DNA of 64,000 bases, from positions 10,292,001-10,356,000 of the forward strand of contig NC_003076.8 in the NCBI RefSeq assembly GCF_000001735.4. Direction: 5' to 3'. This document shows, piece after piece, positions 1 to 10,449 of the stretch (positions within the stretch are counted from its first letter, which is position 1; every line of letters begins with the position of its first letter). The DNA comes from Arabidopsis thaliana. Taxonomy: Eukaryota; Streptophyta; Magnoliopsida; Brassicales; Brassicaceae. The position numbers and the translations under genes are program-made. The notes beneath the pieces were generated by a model that saw only the letters and a list, made by a program, of their open reading frames with translations, did no database searches and was not told the DNA's origin.

Positions 1-788
1 TATCAAGTTACTTTTTTTGGAATGTTAGTTTTTTAAATATATAATATTTTTGTAGGTTATAAGCCCAAATTTCTCTTTTTTATAATTAGAAAAATAAATT
101 TCAAATTAGACAAAGCTTCAAATTTTGCATTAATAAACAGAACTTAAGAAGAAAAGTAATTATCTTTCCCTTTAACCTAGAAAACAACAATATAATATGT
201 CTACTAAGAAATAGTTAATATTAAAAACATACAAAAACATCACATGTAAAATCAGACAACATTTTTTTTTTACGTTTTGCCTAAGATTGTAAAGAATGAA
301 ACGACTTGTATTATTATTATTTTTTTTTTTTTGCGGTCTGGTTCTGCACTTCAAATTGAATTAAGACATGATTTATTTATTTTCTGAATTTGCTGGCCCA
401 TCCCGTTTTCCACCTCTAAATAGTAAATAGAAACCAGATAAGTAACTAATTTACTAATTCACAAAAATATTTATTTTCCTTGCATTTATTTATTTTGATT
501 ATTGTTGAAAGACCTGATCTCTTCACGTATACGTGAAATTCATGGAGAATAAAAGCTAGAATACTAATAGGAATTTAACCAGTAGTTTATTCAAGTTCAA
601 CTGAATTTCACTGTTTGTCGGTGCACGTGTACGGTCGACCAAGTCGTCAAGATACGTTTCCCACTAATAGCATTAAAACAGTAACACTATTCATATATAA
701 TAACTTTATCATAATAACCAAAAATGAGGTTTTAGCAAAAAGCAGAAAAAGAGAATATAACTGATAATATATATATAGAAGGGATTTA
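1..788. other. AT-rich 3' flank of GT2L, no gene seen
   Basis: This stretch is AT-rich and has many homopolymer runs. The only open frames are short and made of low-complexity codons. It lies downstream of the minus-strand trihelix gene, so its right end should hold that gene's 3' UTR. I see no RNA gene, coding exon or clear repeat. Confidence 0.6.
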
Positions 789-3101
789 TTAGAACTCAAG
801 ATCGAAACCTGAAAACTGAACATTGCTTTTATCGCCAGCACCATCTCCATCTACATGCATGGGTACAGAAATATCAGGATCTTGGGATCCAACCCGGTTT
901 TCCTCGGGTCGGGTGTCTAGATCTCTGGCTGACGTGGCCGTGGTGGCGGTGGTGGCGGTGGTCCCTGTTGGTGGTTGGCTGTATAAAGCTGTGAGTTGGT
1001 GAAAATAAGGACAAGTCCTTGAGTCAAGTGGTCTCTTCTTGTTAACATCTTTTGTCTTCCTAAAATACTTGTTGATGTTTTCCCATTTCTCTTTGCATCT
1101 TTTGGCACTTCTCTTGTACCCAATCTCCAACATTTTCTTGGATATTCTTTCCCATAATGGAACAGCTTTTGAAGATGTTGATAATGAGTTCTCATCTTTA
1201 TGATCATCATCATTCATGTTACTGATACTTCTTCTAATGTTGATCAGAGCCAACACTTCATCCTTTGGCCATCTCTTGCCAAGATCACTTTTATCATCGC
1301 TTTTTGGAGGTTTTGGGTTTTGGTTTTTGGGTTTTAGGGTTTTAGTAGAAAAAGGTTCAAGTGATTTGTCAATGGTTAAAAGGTTATGTGGAGTTAGGGT
1401 TTGAGGTAATAGTGATGATGAAGTTTGAAACTTTCTTCTGCCTTGGGTTTTTCGTAGAGCTAAAGAAGATGAGTCTTGAGAAGGGCTTGTTGGGTTTTGG
1501 ACAACATCAAGATCATGGTCTGTAAACTTGGATATGAACTTGATGATGTTGGTGTTTCTATCACTAGCCATGGCTTGTTCTTGTGCTCTAATCTCTACCT
1601 CTTTGTTAACTCTCTCAATCTCTTGCTTCTTCCAAGCTTCCTCTCTCGCTATCTTCTCTTCTTCCTTCTTCACCATATCTTCCAGGAGTTTCTTATGCAT
1701 CTCCTCTTGTTGAGCTATCATGTTCCTCACTAGACCCTCACAAAACCCTTTTAACACACCAAACCTCTCTTTCTCTTTCTTCCTCTTCTTCCTCTTCTTC
1801 TCCTTCATGATCATCATCAAGCTTGATGATGATGATGACTTGGCATCATCTTCTACGTTTCCAACTTTTCCAACCTCAATAGAGTTTCTTTGATTCTCCA
1901 TTGATGCTTCTTCTACTTGACCCTGATCCTGATCTCTTAATTTGTCCTCCGCCATTAAGTCTTGTACCGTTTCTCCCACGTTTCCTTTTCCTTCTACTAA
2001 ATTGGTCCTCTTGTTTTGGTTATCCCCAACTTCTGATGAAACATGTTCATTGTCATGACCATGATGATAAAACTCTTCAACCTCACTAAATATCCTATAA
2101 TTATTTCCCTTGTTGTTATAATTGCCGATGTGTTGATGATCATTAGTGTTGTTGTTGTTGTTGTTGTTGCTATTGAAATATCTTCTCTCTTCTTCTTCAA
2201 ATTTCTCTTTGCATTCTTGTGGACTCCTCTTAAAACCAACTTCTGCCAACTTTCTACAACATCATAATTTCATAAACGACATAACGTCATTAATAATACG
2301 AATATACATATATATATATATACGAATATACATATATATATATATACACACTTCTACCAATAATATACACATATATGTATTGATATCTTACAATTTCATC
2401 GTTAGTTTATTTTTAAAAATGCATTAAAATGGCACAAAAATGTCAATTATGTATAAATATAAATAGTTATTAATGGCCAATCATTTGTTAACATCAAAAT
2501 TAAATATCCCAAAAAATGCTTATTCAAAAGAAAAAGATCTCTAGTCTATCAAATCAAATTGAGTAACATGATAATTGTAATTGTTGTAAATGTACTCTTA
2601 TAAAATAAATACTAATGTTCATGTCCATATGCATATGAAGAAAAATATAAATGTGTTGATGCATATATAAAGAAGTATATTTATATATGTGTGTGATATG
2701 TATTACCTTGAAGTATGCTCCCAAGTGAATTCAGGGAACCAATTCTCCACTGTAGATCTGAACCTAAGAAGAGCAAGAACTTCATCACTACACCATGGAT
2801 GATGATGATGATGTTGATGATGATTATCGCTATCATCATGATCCGTCTGACCTATCCACTCACCAGTAGTAGCACCACCATCTTTGATGTCATGGTGATG
2901 ATGATGATGATGATGGTGAATGATCTTACGGCTATCCAAGCTCAACATATGCTGAGGTTGATGATTGGTGTTAAAGGAAGAGAATGAGACAGGAAAAGGT
3001 AGTGATCTTTCCGCCGCCGGTTGATGCGGCGGAAGCGGAGGCGGTGGCGGTGGAGAAGCTATGAAACGGTGGATCTGCTCAGGTACTCCACCATCAAACA
3101 T
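789..3101 (-). CDS. GT2L: Trihelix transcription factor GT-2-LIKE (two exons, 619 aa)
   Basis: This is a nuclear DNA-binding protein of the plant GT-2 trihelix family, which binds GT elements. Exon 1 is 3101-2707 (donor GTAATA) and exon 2 is 2253-789 (acceptor GTAG). The join is in frame and gives 619 residues. The first trihelix (about residues 102-158) spans the splice junction. The second trihelix (about 458-533) contains KRWPKDEVLALINIRR and KRCKEKWENINKYFRK. Between them lie a basic stretch rich in KKRKK (about 282-295), probably a nuclear signal, and a charged coiled coil (about 298-358). Low-complexity tracts include a proline run at 17-25, a nine-histidine run at 62-70 and an asparagine run near 161-167. 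From memory this is At5g28300 (AtGT2L), reported as a calmodulin-binding factor. Start and splice sites are well supported, and the gene looks intact. Confidence 0.95.
2298..2345. repeat. 24-bp AT-rich tandem duplication in the GT2L intron
   Basis: Two adjacent identical 24-bp units, each ACGAATATACAT followed by a TA run, sit inside the single GT2L intron (2254-2706). The run is slippage-prone and lies about 45 bases from the acceptor. Confidence 0.8.
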
Positions 3102-6100
3102 TTTCTTTTATTCTTATTCTTCTTTTTTTGTTCACATCGAAATCTCTCTTTTCACTCTCTTTTTTAGTCTCTCTTTTTATATTGCTATTTTTTTTGTCAT
3201 TTTGAGGGCAAGACCTTATATTTATTTAAAAATAAAATATCTGTGGTTGGTATTTAACCATTAATGAATAGTTATTGTTTATTAACTACTTAACCATGTA
3301 TTTTATTTTCTTTTGTCTGATTTGATTCCGTTTTGTTAATTATTATGTATATATATGTTCAAAAAAAATTCCTAGAATAAAAGTGAATGCTTAAAACCTT
3401 TTTTTATGTTTTTGTTCTACTAACTTTATAGAGAATATTCGAACCATTCTTGAATTATTTGGCATATATAGTTGCCAAGTAAAAGAATTGAGATTTTCAA
3501 GGATGATTCTGAGTCTCACGATCCAGTTCTCATATTAATGCAAAAGTTTAGACCTAATTTACATGAAAAATATCAACAAATTTGTTTTCTGATTGAATCG
3601 AATGTATCTAGTAGCATTATATGTTTTATTCTTATCTTTCCATATAATGAAATTACAAGTCAATTTTTTAACTCAAAAGCTACCGTGTAGATAAACACGC
3701 GTATATAGTCCAAGTTTATATTTTGTTCTTCTTGCATAATAATTGACTGATAGTGAGTGTTATTTTTTATATGTGTAAAAATTCAATTTACAAAATGGCA
3801 AAGACAAAGACAATATTACTAAAAACGCCAAACATCACCTCTCTCTCATTTATCACTGACATTTTGTCCAAATACAATAAATCGAATCATTTAGCCCATG
3901 TTATAGCCACCCCTTATGCTCAAACAAATTAAGTGAAACCTAAGCATTAAAGGAATACTTGTATAGTTGAATACTATAAATATTAAGTAAATAATATATA
4001 GTATAAAGCTGGTTCTCAGATTCATATTTTATACTTTTGTCCTAGAAATATAGGATAAATATGGGCATGATCGAAATGTTTAATTCATACTTCAAAATAA
4101 TTACGAAAGCATAGGTTAATTATTGATATTCCGGTATCTACTAAATTGCTGGATATATATGGAAATAAGAAAAAAAAAAAATCCACTAACAAATGATTTT
4201 TTACTTCTTATTAGCCAACAAAATATTTACTTCTTTTAAACATAGTATAAATTGATAATATATATAAATTGACTCTTTTATTTTTTTAGTTACAGACTTT
4301 TACAGTCGACTAACAAGTGACAACCAATAGGTTATATTAATCATTAGTAATCAACAATTTAAACTTCTTTTATTACAACTCTTACAACAAAATCAATTAA
4401 GTTATTAGATGATAGTCTTTCATTTTCCAAAAGCTTATTATTATAATTAAACAAGATATGATGGACTATTAGTACCGTTTGAGGTGTGTAGTTATGAATT
4501 TAGGCTAGAATCGATTTTTCAAATGCTTCAGAAAAAATCTTGCTCTCCATATTTTAACCATCGGCAGATGCTTTTAGTGGTAAATTTTTTTTATTGAAAT
4601 GGAAGCTGAAATTAGTATGGAATTTGATATTATATTCCCCGGTTAACAAAAATAAAATAAAGGAGTATCCAAATTTTAATAATCATCAATCAAACAATCA
4701 AGTCTTAAACAAAAAAAATTATTATTTTATTATAACAATAAATGAGTAGAAAAGAAACACTACATAGAATATTGAGAGCCACATTTAATCTGAAACAATA
4801 AAATTTACTACAAATGCATAACTTAATATAAACCAGATAGAGTATCAAACAACATCCGGTACGAGTGATCTATTTTTTCATCTCTAGAGACTACCAACAT
4901 GTACAATTACATTATTTTATAGGGAAATATACATAAATTAATTGTGCTTTGTCTTATTTTTACATCAATTGTTCTTGTCATTATTGTGATACTTTATAAT
5001 ATTTTTGGAAAAATAAATATAGAAATTTTGGAGGTACATTAGAATCCTATGCAGAAGCAGATGCAGATGATAGTGTAATAAACGGCAAGCGAGAATGGCA
5101 GGGCACGTGAATACATGCAGGAACTGGGTCCTCTCTTTTATTAATTTATTATGATTATTTCTTACAATTTGTTTATTTATGACCCCATTGATTTTGTCTT
5201 TTAAGTTCTACTCATCTGCTTCTCAGGTCCACCTATTTATGGTGCACCTCTTTTTCTTTTGTCGACTTGTCGTTATTGCGTCAGCGATTGTATTGGATCA
5301 TGGAATCACTATTAGGACGAGGTACGTGCAATTCTTGCTTTCTTCTTTTTCTAATGTCGGCTTAAATTACTTTCACATCTACTTCTTGTTCAAATACGTC
5401 ACATTATATGTGAAATCTTGTAAATCTAATTAAATTCATGTTTTGTCTCTAATCATATGTATCTCTATTCACAAGGTCACAATGATCCGTTTTGTTTGAG
5501 TCTTTCTAGAGAAAAATACTTAATCATACTTGTATTGACGATGTCATTGGATTTGTGTTCAATTTTAATTTGAATCTAATCTCTTCTATTGCAAGAATTA
5601 TACCGGGAATATATAATATATCGTTTATACTTAGATTTTCTGCAAAATAACCTTCCAAAATGTATTTTTATAATAATTATATGATATATTTTCATAAAAT
5701 TATAAGTTAAACTAAAAGTAATGCGCAATATAATTTATTAGTACTATCTTCAAATTTATAATATTATGATATAAGAAATATTATATCAAAGTTCTTGTAA
5801 AGAGAATTCCAAGTTAATTTATTCTTATATTTTGAAAATTTAATGTATGTGACAAAAAAACTCTTCAAAACTACATATGATGATTATACTGCATTTTATT
5901 TTTGATTTCGCGAGATTAAGTGTTTTTTTATTTAAAGTATAAGATAAGAAGTTGCAAAAATAGCTATATAGTTTGAGTTTTCCTCTTTCTACTTTATAAT
6001 ATTACTTAGATTAATATTATGACATTCTTGATAGACATAAATCTCTATAGAGATTTATGCATTTGAAAAGTAATTTACTTGCTTTGCATTTCACTAAAGA

Positions 6101-7148
6101 AAACTAATCCTCTTTAAAATTCCTTTTCAGTTTTATAAACTATTTTTACAAACTCCAAACGTAATTTGAAAGATTGTCTACTTTTTGAAATTTAAAATTA
6201 CAAAGTACCTAAAGGAAAACTGATTTAAGATTAATTTGAAAAGAATATTCATTAATGTAAATGCATGCAAACAATCTAAACTAATACAATGCCATTAAAT
6301 ATCCTGGCATCTTTGAGAGGCATATTGTTTATATGAATCGGAGGAGGAAACCTTTAAAAACCAACTAATTCAATGTGTTCTGTTCCATTAGTTGAATGAC
6401 TCCTCTTACTATGATTTAAGTTAAGGTTGATCACTATTAACTAATAAATAACATGATTAATCCAACACACCAAAGATTCGTCTAGGTTTCCGTCAAAATC
6501 TCATGGTTAATGGAAGAAAGAACTAGTCATCTTTCAAACCCCTAAGACGGCAATCGAAATCATGCAACTCTGGTTGTCCTTCTAGTGATCTGACCTTTAT
6601 CAGTGGCGACATGAAATCATGCAACTTTAATTATATTCAATTTTCATCAACTTAGTGGGTTACTACCAAAATGGACTTATTAATTTTCATTGTTCAGTTA
6701 GATTCTACTATATATGGGCTTTTATTTCTAGAGTGAGCTTTTGGTAAAATTATTTGGTCATTTTGTTGTTCCTTCAAATTATGAGCATCAATATATTATT
6801 GAGAGAAATAACTTTCCTCAGATATTCCCAAGGAAAAAGGACATTAAGATTTTTTTTTGTTTCTTAAGATTATGCAATTTTATAAATAACTCCAATGTGT
6901 TATATCCGGATTTAGGTCTACTAGGGCGTAACCCGCGGTTTTTTTTTGGTAATGTTATTTTTTGAAGTTGTATGTTGTTAGTGAATTTGTGATTGTTCAT
7001 GTTATATGTAGAAGAAGAAGTTTATTAGAAAGTAGATGGAAATACAATGCATTTGTTGTTTTCATATGATTTGCAAGTTGAATAAAAAAAATAAAATGAG
7101 TAATGGAATAACTATTAAAAATATAATCATATGTTAACATGTGATAGT
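3102..7148. other. Long AT-rich intergenic region upstream of GT2L
   Basis: About 4 kb with no convincing gene. The part next to 3101 should hold the GT2L leader and promoter. Open frames such as 3472-3690, 5179-5433 and 6741-6965 have phenylalanine-, serine- and asparagine-rich translations typical of AT-rich noise. They show no domain and no splice structure. A G-box-like GGCACGTGA occurs near 5101-5109. I see no RNA gene or recognisable transposon. Confidence 0.55.
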
Positions 7149-7154
7149 TGGGCC
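7149..7154 (+). promoter_or_regulatory. Site II-type TGGGCC motif
   Basis: TGGGCC lies about 120 bases before the ATG of a 56-codon frame, with a second GGCCCG nearby at 7172-7177. TGGGCY (site II) motifs are common in Arabidopsis housekeeping promoters, so this may be the surviving promoter of a truncated gene. Confidence 0.35.
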
Positions 7155-7271
7155 GGGTATTGGAACTATAAACCGGCCCGATAAACTTTTCAAGACGGAG
7201 ACAATCCTGGAAAATGCGGAGGTGGCTAAAGGAGACTCTCTCTACTGGCAGGTAAACGAAACTCGTGGGAA

Positions 7272-7442
7272 ATGGACAACGAGAGGATTCGAGAGCTAGA
7301 GAGACTTCAGATCAAGCAGATTTGTGAGCTTGGTTTGAGGGATTCCAAGTTGAAGAAGTCAATGATAATGATGACCTCTCTTCATTTCCCTTCTCTTCCC
7401 ACGCTCAAGCTTCGTGAGCCAATCTCTCCTCTTAAACGCTAG
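7272..7442 (+). CDS. Short unknown ORF, probable gene remnant (56 aa)
   Basis: A 57-codon frame begins MDNERIRELERLQIKQICE and ends in TAG at 7440-7442. Its base composition is much less AT-rich than the surroundings. The first half is amphipathic and charged, with helical character; the second half is serine/proline-rich. A TGGGCC promoter motif lies about 120 bases upstream. I do not recognise the family. The coding-like composition and abrupt end suggest the first exon of a gene whose rest is lost, but a small real gene cannot be excluded. Confidence 0.35.
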   Translation: MDNERIRELERLQIKQICELGLRDSKLKKSMIMMTSLHFPSLPTLKLREPISPLKR

Positions 7443-8116
7443 TTGAGAAACACTTTACAAAGACAAAATATAAGCCAAAAACGCTCTCTGTAGTCGAAAC
7501 ACAATAACACTTACAAACTCACATTAAAGTCAAAATGACAATAAAAGTGCTTAATAAGCTCCGAGTGGTAGGCCAGTCGAAACACAAAAACACTTACAAA
7601 ATTTTTAACGACAAAACTCAAAATGACACAAAAAAAACTTCCCTACAAATCCGAATGGCTAGTCGGAACATTAATTATACGACAACACTCGATCATGTAA
7701 ACAAATAGTCCGAACGATCCATACAAAAAATTATACGACAATACTCGTAAGAAAACATGAAAAATATGTCAAAATTCTAACGTTAGCTCGTTAAAAATTC
7801 TAACGTTCGATAGTTGAAACATTCAAAATACAACTTGCTTAAGTCATAAGAATGTTGAAGAAAAAATAAACCAACGGTAGTCGGTGAAAAATACAATGTC
7901 AAACAAGAAGCTAAAAATTGATATTACGAACTATCAAAATAATACGTTAAAATTTGCCTATACACATAAGCTAAAAATTGCCAAACAAAAAAGCAATAAT
8001 TAGAAACACTGAAATGTAAATCAATCCCACATTAACAATTAAAACAAAGAAGAAAAACAAAGGAACAGAAATGTACAATCAATCCCACAACTGCTTAGCC
8101 GTGACGATGAGACCCA
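7443..8116. other. AT-rich spacer with imperfect short repeats
   Basis: There is no coding signal. An imperfect tandem duplication of roughly 100 bases recurs around 7493 and 7575; both copies contain GTCGAAACACAA, ACACTTACAAA and AAAATGACA. Another short phrase, AAGCTAAAAATTG, recurs at about 7910 and 7968. The right end is the 3' flank of the dehydrogenase pseudogene. Confidence 0.5.
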
Positions 8117-8615
8117 TCAAAGAACAGGAGTTAAAAGAGGTTTATTGGAGAAGAAAGCTTCAATATTCCCTACTACAACTTTCCCAAGTTCTTCAAGACC
8201 TTCCAATGTCATAAAAGCACAATGTGGAGAGAAAACAACATTATCCAATTCAAAAAGCTCCTTAGGAACATTAGACTCATCTTCAAAAACATCCAAACCA
8301 GCACCACCAATCTCACCATCTCTTCCTCATCGATTATAGCCCCAAGAGCCACGTTAACGATCACTCCATGCTTTCCCAGAGCAGAAAAAACATCTTTATT
8401 AATCAAACGCAATGTATTCTCATTCAATTCACAACAGATTATGAGTGCATTACAGTTAGCTACCATCTCCTCTATATCCATGTAATAATGATATGGAACA
8501 GCATATGGTTTTCTGTTTCTTGAGCTATATGAAATTTGGCAACCAAAGGCCTTGAGCCTCGTAGCTACCTTCGAGCCAATGCTTCCTAGTCCCACGATTC
8601 CGATTCGCTTTCTCT

Positions 8616-9365
8616 CAAGTTCAAGATCACCTTATCTTGACTTAGGTACCATCTGATACCGTTCAGATCAAAGTCGACTTGCTCTGATACTGATTCAAAT
8701 CAGGATCGTCATATCCTGAAGTAGACGCTGACTGATTCACAAAGTAGTCCAACAATACAAGAACTTGAAAGATATAAAGAACGACTTTTCTATATATTGA
8801 TTTAGAAACTTCTTAAAAATAAATCTCTCTCAAGAACTTAGGTCTTTGGAACATCTCTCCAAAGCCTCTTACTTAGGTCTTATGGAACAACTCTCCATAG
8901 CCTCTTTATATAGAACTTAGCTACCCCTAAGTCTATCTCTCTTTAGGTCTTATGGAACAACTCTCCATAGTCTCTCTATATAGAACTTAGCTACCCCTAA
9001 GTATATCTCTCATGAGGTCTCTCTTGACTCTCATGTTTATCTCATGAGGTCTCTCTCGACTCTCATGAGATCTCTCTTGAGATCTCTCTTGATGACTCAC
9101 ATCTTGAGCTCTCTCTTTGATCCTCTTGGATGCTTTTGCTCTCTTGTGTTATCTTCTTCTTCTTCATAGAGATCATATATATACTAGAACCAAACACCTC
9201 CTTTGCCTATTGTGAATAGGAATACTTACAAATCTTATCCAACTGGACATTATTTGTATTTCTTTTTCTCTTGATTTCCTTTCTTGAATTTCCTTTCTTG
9301 TATCTCTTCTAGCATCTTCTACAAGGAGATAACTTGCCCCTCAAGTAAGTTGGAATTATCCAACA
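8616..9365 (-). mobile_element. Copia-type LTR with a short leader, inserted in the pseudogene
   Basis: Read on the minus strand, the LTR begins TGTTGGATAATTCC at 9365 and ends in TCA at 8691, giving 675 bp with TG...CA ends. The next bases (8690-8681) read GTATCAGAGC, which matches the primer-binding site for initiator tRNA-Met used by plant Copia elements. Only about 65-75 bases of leader remain before dehydrogenase exon sequence resumes. The internal genes and the second LTR are therefore gone. A possible imperfect target duplication (AAGAA against GAGAA) flanks the block. Confidence 0.7.
8873..9012. repeat. 70-bp tandem duplication inside the Copia LTR
   Basis: Two units of 70 bp (8873-8942 and 8943-9012) start TTAGGTCTTATGGAACAA and differ at a handful of positions. 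A third, more diverged partial unit precedes them near 8838. Confidence 0.8.
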
Positions 9366-9689
9366 TTCTTCCCAACTGCAAATTAGAGGGAATCATTTAC
9401 AATTAATGGAATATTTGTTGCTAATTTGATTTTTTCGCAAGTTATGTTGCAAACCTTGGAACCGAGGGGATAATCTCCTTTGAGTGGCCAAAACCGTTGC
9501 ATAACTAACCGACTGGTAGCAGAGATGCGACGGAAAACGTCGATAAGTAAACCGATGGCAGTATTTGCGACATCTTCAGAGAAGCTTGAGCCAACGTTGG
9601 CGACGGAGATACCTCAACGACGACACTCAACTAAGTCAACATGGTCAACGCCAGCGATGATAGTAACAACCAAGCGAAGAGATTTTCTT

Positions 9690-10440
9690 TGAAGTCAAAA
9701 ATACATGTTGCTTTTGAGGTCTTGGTTATCAACGCCCGTCTGTCCCCTATTCTGTTGCATCTGTCTCTCGAACCTCTGTTCCTTCCTTGTCTCTCGATAG
9801 ACTCGTTTTATTCTGTTTTTTTCTCCATTAATTTTCTCTTCCATTTGATCGGATCCGTACAGTCTCAGGCTCGCTCTGTCTCCCTCCGATCTGACCGATT
9901 CTTTTTCTTCGATCTGACCAATCAGAGTCACCAAAATGGCGGAGACGAAGGCCAAGAGACTACTTAAAGTGGAAATCAGATTCAGCTTTCTCGTCCCAAT
10001 TCGATTCACTAACAAGAGGTACCAACATCGATTCAACTTGCCCATCTCCAAAAAGATCTTCGGTGACTCCGAAATGTTCTGTGCAAGGTACGAAACCTCT
10101 AAACGAAAGCCATAATTTCGATCACAGTGATGATTCCGAGGGATTGAAAGATAGGGTTGCTCACGATTCGAATTTGCTGAATGAGCTCGAAGATTGGGTT
10201 GCTCGGTATAACAAGGAAGCAGAGTTTTAAGGTATTGGTTCGAATCCCATTTTCACTGGATTCTGTTGGACACGTGGAGAAAGTAGAGGTTAATGAAGAC
10301 GAGATCTTGAGTAGAAGAAGAAGATCAGGTCTTGGGGATTTGGAATTAGTAAGTTCTAGGCAGCACAAGGATTTGTAAGATCAGTTACAGTGGAAGTTTT
10401 GCACATCGCGACACAGTGAAGTATTTGATAAAAATGAACG
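9690..10440 (+). pseudogene. EMB1703-like gene fragment, N-terminal part (arm A)
   Basis: A frame beginning before ESPKWRRRRPRDYLKW (near 9925) runs through NELEDWVARYNKEAEF and stops at TAA near 10228. The following sequence resumes the same gene with SNPIFT and VEVNEDEILSRRR. I assign it to the family of chloroplast protein EMBRYO DEFECTIVE 1703 from memory of the family, not from a search. It is joined to further copies of the same exons downstream, so it is part of a rearranged array. It is broken by the TAA and by a short deletion in the repeated exon: the bases for VYL present in the other two copies are missing. Confidence 0.6.
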
Positions 10441-10449
10441 CTTGGGAAC

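Larger units (their letters stand above)
8117..9690 (-). pseudogene. D-2-hydroxyacid dehydrogenase (hydroxyphenylpyruvate reductase-like) pseudogene
   Basis: On the minus strand the first surviving exon (about 9690-9455) encodes a catalytic-domain region with GDYPLGSK at its end and a normal donor. A 79-base intron (9454-9376) ends in TTTGCAG. Exon 2 starts at 9375 and is cut after 10 bases by an inserted LTR. It resumes near 8615 with the Rossmann motif RIGIVGLGSIGSKVA, runs through GLDVFEDE and ends at TGA 8117-8119. Intact family members reduce hydroxypyruvate or hydroxyphenylpyruvate with NAD(P)H. Lesions are a missing N-terminus (cut at the duplication breakpoint near 9681), a TGA at 9614-9616 where an arginine codon is expected, the LTR insertion, and a small deletion with frameshift near 8325 that removes part of the loop before the GGAGLDVFE region. 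From memory the closest relative is At2g45630. Confidence 0.85.

Noticed and set aside
172..354. Minus-strand 60-codon frame
   Set aside because: Translation is asparagine/lysine-rich from homopolymer runs; there is no homology signal or gene context.
5179..5433. Plus-strand 84-codon frame
   Set aside because: Hydrophobic, phenylalanine-rich translation typical of AT-rich DNA; no promoter, splice or domain evidence.
9480..9692. Plus-strand 70-codon frame
   Set aside because: It is the antisense of the dehydrogenase pseudogene exon.
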